The notes beneath the pieces were generated by a model. It was not told where the DNA came from. It did no database searches and worked only from the letters and a program-made list of their open reading frames with translations. From Smaragdicoccus niigatensis DSM 44881 = NBRC 103563 (GTDB lineage Bacteria > Actinomycetota > Actinomycetes > Mycobacteriales > Mycobacteriaceae): a DNA stretch of 64,000 bases. Within the stretch, counting starts at the first letter, position 1, and each line of letters begins with the position of its first letter. A program made the position numbers and the translations under genes. Below, piece by piece: positions 41,678-50,821 of this stretch. The stretch spans positions 953,713 through 1,017,712 of the forward strand of contig NZ_AQXZ01000018.1 in NCBI RefSeq assembly GCF_000380645.1, written 5' to 3'.

Positions 41678-43408
41678 ATGCTCACGTTGGCACTCATCGG
41701 TCTCGTCGGTGGCCTCATCACGGGCGTCTCGCCATGCGTCCTGCCGATGCTGCCGATGGTCTTCGTCGCGGGCAGCGCCACGACGCCGGCAGCGTCCACC
41801 GGTGCCGTGGCTACCCTCGAAAAGTCTTCCGTCACAAGGCTGCTCGGATTCCGGCCGCTGCTGATCATCGCCGGCGTCGTGGTCAGTTTCAGCCTTTTCA
41901 CACTGGTCGGCGCCACGCTCCTATCCGCGCTCAGCCTTCCCGACGACCTGCTCCGGTGGATCGGTCTCGTCATCCTCGGCCTCGTCGGTCTCGGTCTGAT
42001 CTTTCCGGCTCTCGGTCACGTGATCGAACGGCCGTTCTATCGACTTCCGAAGATCACCAACCCCGACAGTGGCGCGTTCCTGTTCGGGATGGGACTCGGC
42101 ACGCTTTACGTACCGTGCGCGGGGCCGGTCCTAGCCGCAATCACCGTCGCGGGGGCCACCGGCAACGTCGGCGTGCGGACGGTCGTACTCACGGTCTTCT
42201 TCGCGCTCGGTGCCGCACTTCCGTTGCTCCTGTTCGCCGCTGCCGGCGAACGAGCCGCCGAGCGGATCAAGTCCTACCGCTCGCGCGCCCGCACCTTGCG
42301 CATCATCGGCGGTGTCGTCTTGATCGGCCTCGCGATCGGCCTCTTTTTCAACCTGCCGGACGTCGTGCAGCGCGCATTGCCCAACTACACCGAGTCTCTC
42401 GAGCAGCGACTCGCCGATTCCGCGACCGTTCAAGGAGCGCTCTCGCCATCGGAGAACGCCCAGAACAAGAACCTTTCCAAATGCACTCCCGGTGCCAGCG
42501 AGCTCGCATCCTGCGGCCAAGCGCCGACCATCACCGGAACCCAGCACTGGTTCAACACCGCCGACGGATCAGGGCTCGACCTCGGAGCACTCAAGCGCAA
42601 GGTCGTGCTCATCGACTTCTTCGCGTACTCCTGCATCAACTGTCAGCGCGACGCACCGTACGTCGAGGCCTGGTACGAGAGGTACGCAAGCTCTGGTCTC
42701 GTCGTCATCGGGATTCACACCCCTGAATTCGCCTTTGAAAAGGACGCCGGAAATGTGAAGTCCGCCATCGACCGCGAAGGACTCACCTACCCGATCGCGC
42801 AAGACAACAACCTCGCGACCTGGACCAACTACCGCAATCGCTTCTGGCCGGCCAAGTACCTCATCGACGCCGACGGAACCGTGCGGGCCATCCGCTTCGG
42901 CGAAGGCAGCTACGACATAACCGAGTCCCAGATCCGACAGTTACTCGAGCAGGCGAACCCGCACGCCGTTCTGCCCGCGCCGCTGGGCGACCTGCAGGTC
43001 GACGCCTACCGCGCGGGGACGACCCCGGAGACGTACCTCGGCTATGAACGCGCCTCAACGTTCCGGGGGACGGAGAAACCGACGCCGGGCACTTCGATGG
43101 CCTTTACGTTGAACGATCCGCAAGCGAACGACACCTTCAGCCTCGGCGGCACCTGGACCCCACAGGAGGAGTACCTCGAGAGCACGGCAGGCGCACGGCT
43201 ACGGCTCAACTTCAACGCAGCGAAGGTCTACCACGTCCTCGACGGCGAGGGCACGGTCACGGTGTCGATTCCTGGTGAACCAGACCGGACGATCAACGTG
43301 ACGTCAGCGTCGAACCTCTACGAGCTCTACTCGGGCCCCATGAAGCGCGCGTCAATGACGCTCACCTACAGCGCCGGCATCCGGGTCTACACGTTCACGT
43401 TCGGCTAG
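41678..43408 (+). CDS. dipZ: DipZ: CcdA-type membrane protein fused to thioredoxin-like domain
   Basis: A 576-residue fusion. The N-terminal ~230 residues form a CcdA/DsbD-beta-like domain with about six helices and the conserved ISPC-like GVSPCVLPMLPMVF and YVPCAGPVLAAITVAG cysteine segments. An extracytoplasmic redoxin domain follows with the active site YSCINCQRDAPYVEAW and EFAFEKDAGNVKSAI. The last ~130 residues are a beta-rich module typical of DipZ. The protein is expected to pass electrons from cytosolic thioredoxin across the membrane. It is directly convergent with an exported MsrA and close to an exported MsrB, which are likely clients. Confidence 0.92.
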   Translation: MLTLALIGLVGGLITGVSPCVLPMLPMVFVAGSATTPAASTGAVATLEKSSVTRLLGFRPLLIIAGVVVSFSLFTLVGATLLSALSLPDDLLRWIGLVILGLVGLGLIFPALGHVIERPFYRLPKITNPDSGAFLFGMGLGTLYVPCAGPVLAAITVAGATGNVGVRTVVLTVFFALGAALPLLLFAAAGERAAERIKSYRSRARTLRIIGGVVLIGLAIGLFFNLPDVVQRALPNYTESLEQRLADSATVQGALSPSENAQNKNLSKCTPGASELASCGQAPTITGTQHWFNTADGSGLDLGALKRKVVLIDFFAYSCINCQRDAPYVEAWYERYASSGLVVIGIHTPEFAFEKDAGNVKSAIDREGLTYPIAQDNNLATWTNYRNRFWPAKYLIDADGTVRAIRFGEGSYDITESQIRQLLEQANPHAVLPAPLGDLQVDAYRAGTTPETYLGYERASTFRGTEKPTPGTSMAFTLNDPQANDTFSLGGTWTPQEEYLESTAGARLRLNFNAAKVYHVLDGEGTVTVSIPGEPDRTINVTSASNLYELYSGPMKRASMTLTYSAGIRVYTFTFG

Positions 43409-44157
43409 GACGCGGTATTCACGAGGACCGGTTCCTCACGGTAGAGAGCCGGGAAATGGCTCTTGAGCGCCTTCACCTTGGGGATGTCGTTGACCACGAT
43501 GTACGGATACCAGGGGTTTGAGTCCAGGAAGTTCTGGTGGTAGGCCTCGGCCGGGAAGAACGAAGCAGTCGGCTCGATGCGCGTGACGATCGGGTCCGGA
43601 AAGACGCGGGCCTGCGTCAACTGCGCGATGTACGCCTCGGCAACGCGCTGCTGGCTCGCATTCTGCACGAAGATCGCCGAACGGTACTGCGTGCCGGTGT
43701 CTGGTCCTTGCCGGTTGAGCTGGGTCGGGTCCTGCACGACCGCGAAGAAGATCTGGAGCAGCTGTCCGAACGTCACTCGACTCGGGTCGAACGTGATACG
43801 CACCGATTCGGCATGGCCGGTCGATCCGGTGCTCACGGACTCGTAGGTCGCCGAATCGGCATTGCCGCCCGCATATCCGGACACGGCTTCGGTCACCCCT
43901 TGCACGTGCTGGTAGACACCTTGCACACCCCAGAAACATCCGCCCGCCAGCACGACGGTTTCGGAACTCCCCGCCGGTTGAGCGGGCTCATCGACGATCG
44001 GTGCCGGGATTGTGCTCGCAACCTTTTCGTTGACCGCGCGTTCCGCGCCGGGCACGTAGCCCGTGCACATCGCGAGCACAACGGCCAGCCCGCCGACGCC
44101 TGCCAGAGTAAGCACTATCCGCCGAATCAGCGGTCTGCGAGACACAGTCTCTTCCAT
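43405..44157 (-). CDS. msrA: Membrane-anchored/exported peptide methionine sulfoxide reductase MsrA
   Basis: A 250-residue MsrA with the active site VLAGGCFWGVQGVYQHVQGV and the family core GYAGGNADSATYESVSTGST, GTQYRSAIFVQNA and YHQNFL. Unlike cytosolic MsrA it has an N-terminal export segment (RRIVLTLAGVGGLAVVLAMC) and a Pro-rich linker, placing the enzyme outside the cytoplasm. ATG 44157 is preferred over GTG 44184. Its stop overlaps the dipZ stop. It reduces S-methionine sulfoxide in envelope proteins. Confidence 0.93.
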   Translation of the reverse strand: MEETVSRRPLIRRIVLTLAGVGGLAVVLAMCTGYVPGAERAVNEKVASTIPAPIVDEPAQPAGSSETVVLAGGCFWGVQGVYQHVQGVTEAVSGYAGGNADSATYESVSTGSTGHAESVRITFDPSRVTFGQLLQIFFAVVQDPTQLNRQGPDTGTQYRSAIFVQNASQQRVAEAYIAQLTQARVFPDPIVTRIEPTASFFPAEAYHQNFLDSNPWYPYIVVNDIPKVKALKSHFPALYREEPVLVNTAS

Positions 44158-44268
44158 GAAACCAGTGTCCTGCCAATCGGGCACTGGAACATCGGCCGAG
44201 GTAGAACGTCATTCTTCGGTAAGGAGCGCAGCGAACTCTTCGCCTCCTGCCGGTCGTACCGTCGAGAT

Positions 44269-44802
44269 ATGACCCACCCTGCAACCCCGCCGACGCGGGT
44301 GACGTTGACCCGACGAAGCATCCTCTGCGGTGCGGCCTTGCTCGGAGTGCTGGCGGGGTGTGGCTTTCGCCACAACGAAGCGAAGGCCGACTCCGGAGAA
44401 CCGCCGAAGGGATCGTTCGAGGTCTCGCATTCCGACTCCGAGTGGCGTCGAATCCTCACCTCCGCTCAGTACGACGTACTGCGCAAAGCAGGAACCGAGC
44501 GACCGTTCACCAGCCCACTCAACGATGAGCACCGCACTGGCATCTTCTCCTGCGCCGGCTGCGCCCTCGACCTGTTCTCCTCGAGCACGAAGTTCAACAG
44601 CGGCACCGGCTGGCCGAGCTTCTGGCAACCGCTGGCCAACGCCGTGATCGAACGGCCGGACAACAGCTTCTTCATGTCCCGCACAGAGGTGCTCTGCCGA
44701 CGCTGCGGCGGGCACCTGGGTCACGTCTTCAACGACGGACCCAAACCCACGGGTCTGCGCTACTGCATGAACGGTGTCGCGCTCACATTCCGGACGACCT
44801 AG
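44269..44802 (+). CDS. msrB: Lipoprotein peptide methionine sulfoxide reductase MsrB
   Basis: A 177-residue MsrB reducing R-methionine sulfoxide. The N terminus is an export signal with LTRRSILCGAALLGVLAGC: an RR pair and a lipobox, so it may be a Tat- or Sec-exported lipoprotein. The catalytic domain shows ERPFTSPLNDEHRTGIFSCA, two zinc CxxC pairs (CAGC and CRRC), STKFNSGTGWPSFWQP and HLGHVFNDGPKPTGLRYCMN with the resolving/catalytic Cys. RYCMNG replaces the usual RYCINS. It is divergent from msrA, 111 bases apart. Confidence 0.93.
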   Translation: MTHPATPPTRVTLTRRSILCGAALLGVLAGCGFRHNEAKADSGEPPKGSFEVSHSDSEWRRILTSAQYDVLRKAGTERPFTSPLNDEHRTGIFSCAGCALDLFSSSTKFNSGTGWPSFWQPLANAVIERPDNSFFMSRTEVLCRRCGGHLGHVFNDGPKPTGLRYCMNGVALTFRTT

Positions 44803-44906
44803 CGGCAACGACCTCGCGCGTGCTCAATCGCGCGCATTCGGAGTGTGCACCTGCTCATCGCCCTACGATCAAGTGAGACTCGGTTTTTCGCGAGCAAGGC
44901 AGTTCA

Positions 44907-46727
44907 ATGCGCGGTCGTTTTGTGGTCATTCTCTGCCTGATCCTTGCGATCTCCGCCTGCTCGATTTCCAATCCCGACGACGACGCTCGGGGCAGCGGGA
45001 AATCGTCACTGGCAACCGCGTGGGAAGAGGCCTTCTACGCGTACAACGCCAACACCACCAACGGCAACAACGTCGTGAACGCGAACATTCAGTACCTGAT
45101 GAATGGGAGCTTCAACTACTACACGGCGGATTCGAAACTTGCGAAGGACGAAACCTTCGGCACGTATCGCAAGGTCAGCGACAACCCCCTGGTCGTGAAG
45201 TACACCGTCAACGACGCGACGAAGTGGTCGGACGGAACTCCGGTGGACGCCGCGGATCTCCTCCTCGAATGGGGCGCCATCAGTGGCCGATTGAATACCG
45301 TCGCCGCCGACCAGGTGCACCGCGACAAGGCGACCGGCCAGCCGGACAACACCGCTTCCGAAGTCTTCTTCGATGCCGCCGCATACGTACCCGGACAAGG
45401 ACTTTCGCTCGTCACCGCCACTCCGGAGATCTCCGACAACGACAAGTCGCTCACGCTGTCCTACGACCAGCCCTGGGCCGATTGGGAACTCGACATGTCG
45501 ACGATCGGCGAGATCATTCCAGCTCATGTCACCGCCATGCATGCGCTCGGCCTGACCGACGCCCGACAGGCAAAGTCCGCTCTCATCATGGCGATTCAGG
45601 ACCGGGACAAGACAGCCCTGCAGAAGATCGCCAACTTCTGGAACTCCGGCTTCAACTTCACATCGCTTCCGAAAGACTCGTCGCTCTACCTGTCGAACGG
45701 CGCCTACCTGCTGACGAATCTCGTCGAAAACCAGTACGCCACGCTGACGAAGAACCCGAACTACCACGGGATGCGGGAACCGAAAGTCGACACGTTGACC
45801 GTTCGATTCAACCCAGACCCGATGGCACAGGTTCAGGCTCTGCAGAACGGGGAGCTCGACCTGATCTCCGTGCCCGCAACCGAGGACCTCGTGAACGCCG
45901 CGAAGCGCCTCAGCGGGGTCGAGGTCCGAACGGGAACCCAGAGTTCCTACACGCACATCGATCTCGTGGTCAACAACAAGGGCCCGTTCGATCCGGCAAC
46001 GTACGGCGGCGATGCCGATAAGGCCAAGCTCGTCCGACAAGCTTTCCTGCACAGCTTCCCTCGGCAGGAGATCGTCGACAAGCTGGTCAAACCCGTCCTA
46101 CCCAATGCCTCGGTCCGCAATTCGTTCCTGTTCCCCCCTGACGTTCCGGCCTACGCCGACGCGGTGCGGGTGAACGGCAGCTCCGCTTACGCGAACGCGG
46201 ACCCGAAAGCCTCGCGCGCCCTGCTGCAGAAGGCAGGTGTATCGACGCCCATCGACGTCCGCGTGATGTACGCCAAGGACAGCCCACGGGCCGAAGCGGC
46301 GTACCTCATCTATGAACAGACGCTCGCTGACGCGGGCTTCCATCTGATCAACGCACGCAGCGCGGACTGGAGCGAGAAGCTCGGAGACGGCACTTATGAC
46401 GTGGTGCTCTTCTCGTGGCAGTCGAGTTCGACGGCGCTGGCCGAGGCAGCTGCGACCTATTCCTCGCAGGGCGGCAACAACTTCCAGGGCTACTCCAACC
46501 CGGAGGTCGACCGGCTGTTCTCCGAGATGGGTCGCACGACCGATGGCAACGGCCAGGTCGCGCTGGGAAAGAAGATCGACACCTTGCTGTTCGAGGACGC
46601 GACCAGCCTGACCATCTACCAGTACCCCGCAGTGACGATCCGAAAGAAGGATCGGGTCGAGAACGTCGACCCGGCAGTCCTGGCACCGACCATTTTCTAC
46701 GGCTTCTGGAACTGGACCATCCCCTGA
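44907..46727 (+). CDS. Oligopeptide-type ABC transporter substrate-binding lipoprotein
   Basis: A 606-residue family 5 solute-binding protein. The lipobox is LILAISACSIS. The mature part follows the OppA/DppA plan: VVKYTVNDATKWSDGTPVDA, GAYLLTNLVENQYATLTKNP, RQAFLHSFPRQEIVDKLV, and a C-terminal lobe ending FYGFWNWTIP. It is the first gene of a four-gene transporter operon (binding protein, two permeases, a double ATPase) with 22-base and overlapping junctions. The substrate is unknown; relatives import peptides or nickel. Confidence 0.93.
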   Translation: MRGRFVVILCLILAISACSISNPDDDARGSGKSSLATAWEEAFYAYNANTTNGNNVVNANIQYLMNGSFNYYTADSKLAKDETFGTYRKVSDNPLVVKYTVNDATKWSDGTPVDAADLLLEWGAISGRLNTVAADQVHRDKATGQPDNTASEVFFDAAAYVPGQGLSLVTATPEISDNDKSLTLSYDQPWADWELDMSTIGEIIPAHVTAMHALGLTDARQAKSALIMAIQDRDKTALQKIANFWNSGFNFTSLPKDSSLYLSNGAYLLTNLVENQYATLTKNPNYHGMREPKVDTLTVRFNPDPMAQVQALQNGELDLISVPATEDLVNAAKRLSGVEVRTGTQSSYTHIDLVVNNKGPFDPATYGGDADKAKLVRQAFLHSFPRQEIVDKLVKPVLPNASVRNSFLFPPDVPAYADAVRVNGSSAYANADPKASRALLQKAGVSTPIDVRVMYAKDSPRAEAAYLIYEQTLADAGFHLINARSADWSEKLGDGTYDVVLFSWQSSSTALAEAAATYSSQGGNNFQGYSNPEVDRLFSEMGRTTDGNGQVALGKKIDTLLFEDATSLTIYQYPAVTIRKKDRVENVDPAVLAPTIFYGFWNWTIP

Positions 46728-46749
46728 CAACGAAGCCGGGGACCCGAAG

Positions 46750-48303
46750 ATGATCACCTTCCTCGCCAAGCGCCTCATCACGTCGGCGCTCGTGGTTCTC
46801 ATCTCGTCCCTGATCATGTATTACCTCGTGGCTGCGGCGATCAACCCACTGCAGAAGTTCCAGGGCAGCACCGCTCCGAACAAGCAGCAGCAGATCGACG
46901 CTCTGACCGCGCGACTGCACCTGAACGAGCCCGTCATCACGCGGTACTGGGACTGGCTCCAGGGCGCTGCCGGATGTCTCTACGGGCGATGCAATCTCGG
47001 CGTCGACTGGGACAAGAACCAGCAAGTCACCGAACAACTCTCCGGCGCAATCGCGACCACGCTCGAACTGGTGCTCGCGGCAACGGCGTTGGCGATCGTG
47101 TTCGGTATCGCGGTCGGACTGGTCAGCGCACTTCGCCAGTACTCGGGTTTCGACTACTCGATCACTTTCGTCTCGTTCCTGCTGTTCTCCCTTCCAACCT
47201 TCTGGGTCGCGGTGTTGGCCAAGTACTACCTCGCAATCGACTTCAATGACTTTCTCGCCGATCCCCACATCTCGGTCTGGGTGATCGGAGGCGCCGGGGT
47301 GACGGTCGCATTGGTCGTGAGCGCTGCGCTCGGCGGTCCAGCCAGCCGACGATTTCGGACCGGCGGCATCGCGCTAGTCCTGGTGGTCGTTCTCTGCCTG
47401 TACGCCAACGCGCGAGATGTCTTCGAGCGGCCGAGTCGCGGTGGCCCGTTGGATCTGCTCGTGGTGTCGCTGGCTGCGTTGGGTGCGGCGTTCGGCATCA
47501 CCGCACTCAGCACCGGCCTTCGCAACCGGCGGGCCCTGTACTCCTCGGTGAGCGTCGCGGTCATCGGCATCGCGCTCTACTACCCGATGCTCGCCTTCTG
47601 GAATTCCGTTGACATTTCGTGGCCGCTCATCCTGGGTCTCGCCGTATTCGCGGTTGTCGTCGGCGTTTGTGTTGGCCTGGCCTGGCGCGGCCCGGACCCG
47701 GCTCGCTCGGCTCGCTCCGCGGCACTCACGGCCTTCGTCGTCGCGGTGTTCCTCTTCGTCGACCGCCTGATGCAATCGTGGTACGCCTACGTCCACAATC
47801 CGCAGATCAAGGGCCGGCCGATCGCGACTCTGGGATCGCATACCCCGAACCTGACCGGCAGTTTCTGGATCCACACGCTGGACACCCTCACTCACCTGCT
47901 GCTGCCGACGATCACGCTCGTGCTCATTCAGTTCGCGGCCTACACGCGGTACACGCGCGCTTCGATGCTCGAGGTCATGAACCAGGACTACATCCGTACG
48001 GCCCGAGCCAAGGGACTCACCGAACGGACCGTCGTCATGCGACACGCACTTCGGAACGCGCTGCTTCCGCTCGCCTCGATCGTTCCGGTCGACATCATCA
48101 CCGTCATCGGCGGCGCGATCTTCACCGAGACGATCTTCGGCTGGTACGGAATGGGCCGTCTGTTCGTCGACGCCCTGCGCAACAACATCCAGGACACCGT
48201 GATGGCGTACGTCCTCATCGTCGGAGTTCTTGCCGTCGTCGCGAACATCGTCGCCGATCTGCTCTATGCCGTGCTCGATCCTCGAATTCGGGTGAATGCA
48301 TGA
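46750..48303 (+). CDS. ABC transporter permease (DppB-like, expanded)
   Basis: A 517-residue inner-membrane permease. The N terminus (FLAKRLITSALVVLISSLIM) and the C-terminal EAA-type loop (QDYIRTARAKGLTERTVVMR, then HALRNALLPLASIVPVDI) are DppB-like. Between them lies an extra ~180 residues with about five additional hydrophobic helices (for example ISVWVIGGAGVTVALVVSAA and LILGLAVFAVVVGVCVGLAW). Typical DppB proteins have about 310-340 residues. The start is 22 bases after the binding-protein gene, and the stop overlaps the next ATG. Confidence 0.92.
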   Translation: MITFLAKRLITSALVVLISSLIMYYLVAAAINPLQKFQGSTAPNKQQQIDALTARLHLNEPVITRYWDWLQGAAGCLYGRCNLGVDWDKNQQVTEQLSGAIATTLELVLAATALAIVFGIAVGLVSALRQYSGFDYSITFVSFLLFSLPTFWVAVLAKYYLAIDFNDFLADPHISVWVIGGAGVTVALVVSAALGGPASRRFRTGGIALVLVVVLCLYANARDVFERPSRGGPLDLLVVSLAALGAAFGITALSTGLRNRRALYSSVSVAVIGIALYYPMLAFWNSVDISWPLILGLAVFAVVVGVCVGLAWRGPDPARSARSAALTAFVVAVFLFVDRLMQSWYAYVHNPQIKGRPIATLGSHTPNLTGSFWIHTLDTLTHLLLPTITLVLIQFAAYTRYTRASMLEVMNQDYIRTARAKGLTERTVVMRHALRNALLPLASIVPVDIITVIGGAIFTETIFGWYGMGRLFVDALRNNIQDTVMAYVLIVGVLAVVANIVADLLYAVLDPRIRVNA

Positions 48304-49211
48304 AGCCACAATCCGAAGGGCAACTGGTCTTCCACCGATTCATTCGGCATAGAGCCGCAATGGTTGGGCTGGCCATCCTTCTACTCATCGTCATCGTGAG
48401 CTATTCGTCGGTCGGCGTGCGCGTCGCCGGCTGGCACATCCCGGGCTGGTGGAAGTACGACCACACCGCGCTCCTACCGATCGAAAACGGTGGCCACCCC
48501 ACCCGCGACCATCCGTTCGGGCAAGACGTCGTCGGCCATGACGTTTTCGCGCTGACCATGAAAGGCGTTCAGACCTCGATCTACGTGATGGTCGTCCTCA
48601 GCGTCGTCGCGTGTCTGATGGGCATCACGGTCGGGGCGATCGCCGGCTACTACCGCGGCTGGGTCGACCACGCGCTAATGCGGCTCACGGACCTCGTCAT
48701 CACGTTTCCGGTGATCGTCATCGGGGCGGTGCTGGGCAAACTCGTCCAATCCAACGGTCCCACCGCATTGGCCGTCGCGTTGGGCCTCATCTTCTGGACA
48801 ACACTCGCCAGACTGGTCCGCGGTGAGTTCCTGACGCTTCGCGAACGAGAGTTCGTCGACGCCGCCCGCGTGGCCGGAGCGAGTGGGTTCCGGATCATCC
48901 GCAAGCATCTCCTGCCGAATGCGATGGGCGTGATCATCGTCAACACGACGCTGCTCATGGCGGCCGCGGTGCTGCTGGAGACCGGCTTGAGCTTCCTCGG
49001 ATTCGGAATCTCATCCCCGGACATCTCGCTCGGCAAGATGATCTCCGACTACCAGGCAGCGTTCTCGACTCGACCGTGGCTGTTCTGGTGGCCCGGGTTC
49101 TTCATCATCGTGCTGGCGCTGTCGGTCAACTTCGTCGGCGACGGTCTTCGCGATGCGTTCGATCCTCGTCAGCAGCGATTGCCCTCCGCCCGCTGGAGGT
49201 TCATTCGATGA
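48300..49211 (+). CDS. ABC transporter permease (DppC-like)
   Basis: A 303-residue permease with about six helices. RHRAAMVGLAILLLIVIVSY is the first helix; HPFGQDVVGHDVFALTMKGV and LREREFVDAARVAGASGFRI (EAA loop) match DppC/OppC. ATG 48300 overlaps the DppB-like stop (ATGA), and its own stop overlaps the ATPase start (ATGA). The upstream frame extension is inside the previous gene. Confidence 0.94.
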   Translation: MKPQSEGQLVFHRFIRHRAAMVGLAILLLIVIVSYSSVGVRVAGWHIPGWWKYDHTALLPIENGGHPTRDHPFGQDVVGHDVFALTMKGVQTSIYVMVVLSVVACLMGITVGAIAGYYRGWVDHALMRLTDLVITFPVIVIGAVLGKLVQSNGPTALAVALGLIFWTTLARLVRGEFLTLREREFVDAARVAGASGFRIIRKHLLPNAMGVIIVNTTLLMAAAVLLETGLSFLGFGISSPDISLGKMISDYQAAFSTRPWLFWWPGFFIIVLALSVNFVGDGLRDAFDPRQQRLPSARWRFIR

Positions 49212-50821
49212 CCTTGTTGAAAGTCGAGAACCTCGACGTCGAGTTCTATGTGGACGGCACCTGGACACCGGCCGCAGTCGGCCTCAGCTACACCGTGAAT
49301 CGGGGTGAGGTGCTCGCCATTGTCGGTGAATCCGGTGCGGGCAAAACGCAATCCGCGATGTCGCTCGTGGGCCTCGTACCCCGCAACGCGCGAGTCCGCG
49401 GCAGCGCAGAACTCAACGGCAAAGATCTCATCGGACTTCGGGGCGCATCCCTGCGGGCGGTCCGCGGCAAGGAGGTCGCGGTCATCTTCCAAGATCCGGG
49501 GACGTCGTTGAATCCCGTTTACACGATCGGGTTTCAGATCGTCGAGACGCTCCAGTCGCACTTCACGCTGTCTCCTAAACAGGCACACGATCGAGCCGTC
49601 GACCTCTTGAGACTCGTCGAAATCCGCGAGCCCGAACGTCGCTTCCATGCTTTCCCACACCAATTGTCCGGAGGGCAACGCCAGCGCGCGATGATCGCCC
49701 AGGCCCTCGCGTGCGAGCCAAGCCTTCTCATCGCCGACGAGCCGACCACCGCGCTCGACGTCACCGTCCAAGCCGAGATTCTCAAGCTGCTTCACGACCT
49801 CCGGGCACGAATATCCGCAGGAATCATCCTGATCACCCATGACATGGGCGTCGTCGCCGATATCGCGGATCGAATCGTGGTCATGAAGGACGGGCAGATC
49901 GTCGAGTCTGGCACGGCTACCTCGATTTTCAAGAACCCAGAGCATGAGTACACGCGGAAACTGCTGGCGGCGGTGCCGCACTTCGGGACGGTTTCCGCTC
50001 GCTCCGCACCGCCGATGCGAAACCCAGTTCTGGTGGCCGAGAACCTCGTCCTCGAATATCCGAAGCGGAAGAGTCAGCCGGCCTTCCGAGCCGTCGACGG
50101 CGTCAGCTTCACTCTCGGCGAAGGTGAAGTGCTGGGTCTCGTCGGCGAGTCCGGATCGGGCAAAACCACCGTCGGTCGCGCGGTCGTGGGACTTCTGCCC
50201 GTCACCGAAGGTCGGCTTGAGGTGGCCGGCGTCGACATGAATAACGCGAACTCGCTCCGGCGCTTGCGCGACCAGATCGGGATCGTTTTCCAGGACCCCG
50301 GCTCCTCGCTCAATCCACGGATTCCCGTTGGTGAGTCGATCGGCGAGCCGCTCTACCTGCATCGGAAGCTTCGTGGGCGGCAGCTCGCGCTGCGGGTCGA
50401 GGCGTTGCTCGACAGCGTGCAACTGCAGCGCGATTTCCGGAATCGCTACCCGCACGAACTGTCCGGCGGACAGTGCCAGCGGGTCGGAATCGCACGCGCG
50501 CTGGCGCTCGAACCGCGTCTTCTCGTGGCCGACGAACCGACGTCGGCGCTTGACGTATCTGTGCAGGCCAAGGTGCTGGACCTTTTCCAGGACCTCCAAC
50601 GCGAACACGGTTTCGCGTGCCTGTTCATCAGCCACGATCTCGCCGTCGTGGAGATGCTGGCCGACCGCATTGCCGTGATGAACCTGGGCAAGATCGTCGA
50701 ACTCGGTACTCGGGATGAGATCGTGCACGATCCGCAGGTCGAATACACGAGGCGACTCATCGCCGCGGTGCCCTATCCCGATCCGGCGGAGCAGAGGAGG
50801 AGACGGGAAGTCGGGCGCTAG
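49208..50821 (+). CDS. Dual ABC ATPase (DppD-DppF fusion)
   Basis: A 537-residue ATPase with two complete nucleotide-binding domains. Domain 1 has Walker A VGESGAGKTQSAMSLVG, signature LSGGQRQRAM and Walker B LLIADEPTTALD. Domain 2 has VGESGSGKTTVGRAVVG, LSGGQCQRVGIARAL and LLVADEPTSALD. It energises import of the peptide-type substrate. The ATG overlaps the DppC-like stop; its stop overlaps the convergent priA stop by 4 bases. Confidence 0.95.
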   Translation: MTLLKVENLDVEFYVDGTWTPAAVGLSYTVNRGEVLAIVGESGAGKTQSAMSLVGLVPRNARVRGSAELNGKDLIGLRGASLRAVRGKEVAVIFQDPGTSLNPVYTIGFQIVETLQSHFTLSPKQAHDRAVDLLRLVEIREPERRFHAFPHQLSGGQRQRAMIAQALACEPSLLIADEPTTALDVTVQAEILKLLHDLRARISAGIILITHDMGVVADIADRIVVMKDGQIVESGTATSIFKNPEHEYTRKLLAAVPHFGTVSARSAPPMRNPVLVAENLVLEYPKRKSQPAFRAVDGVSFTLGEGEVLGLVGESGSGKTTVGRAVVGLLPVTEGRLEVAGVDMNNANSLRRLRDQIGIVFQDPGSSLNPRIPVGESIGEPLYLHRKLRGRQLALRVEALLDSVQLQRDFRNRYPHELSGGQCQRVGIARALALEPRLLVADEPTSALDVSVQAKVLDLFQDLQREHGFACLFISHDLAVVEMLADRIAVMNLGKIVELGTRDEIVHDPQVEYTRRLIAAVPYPDPAEQRRRREVGR

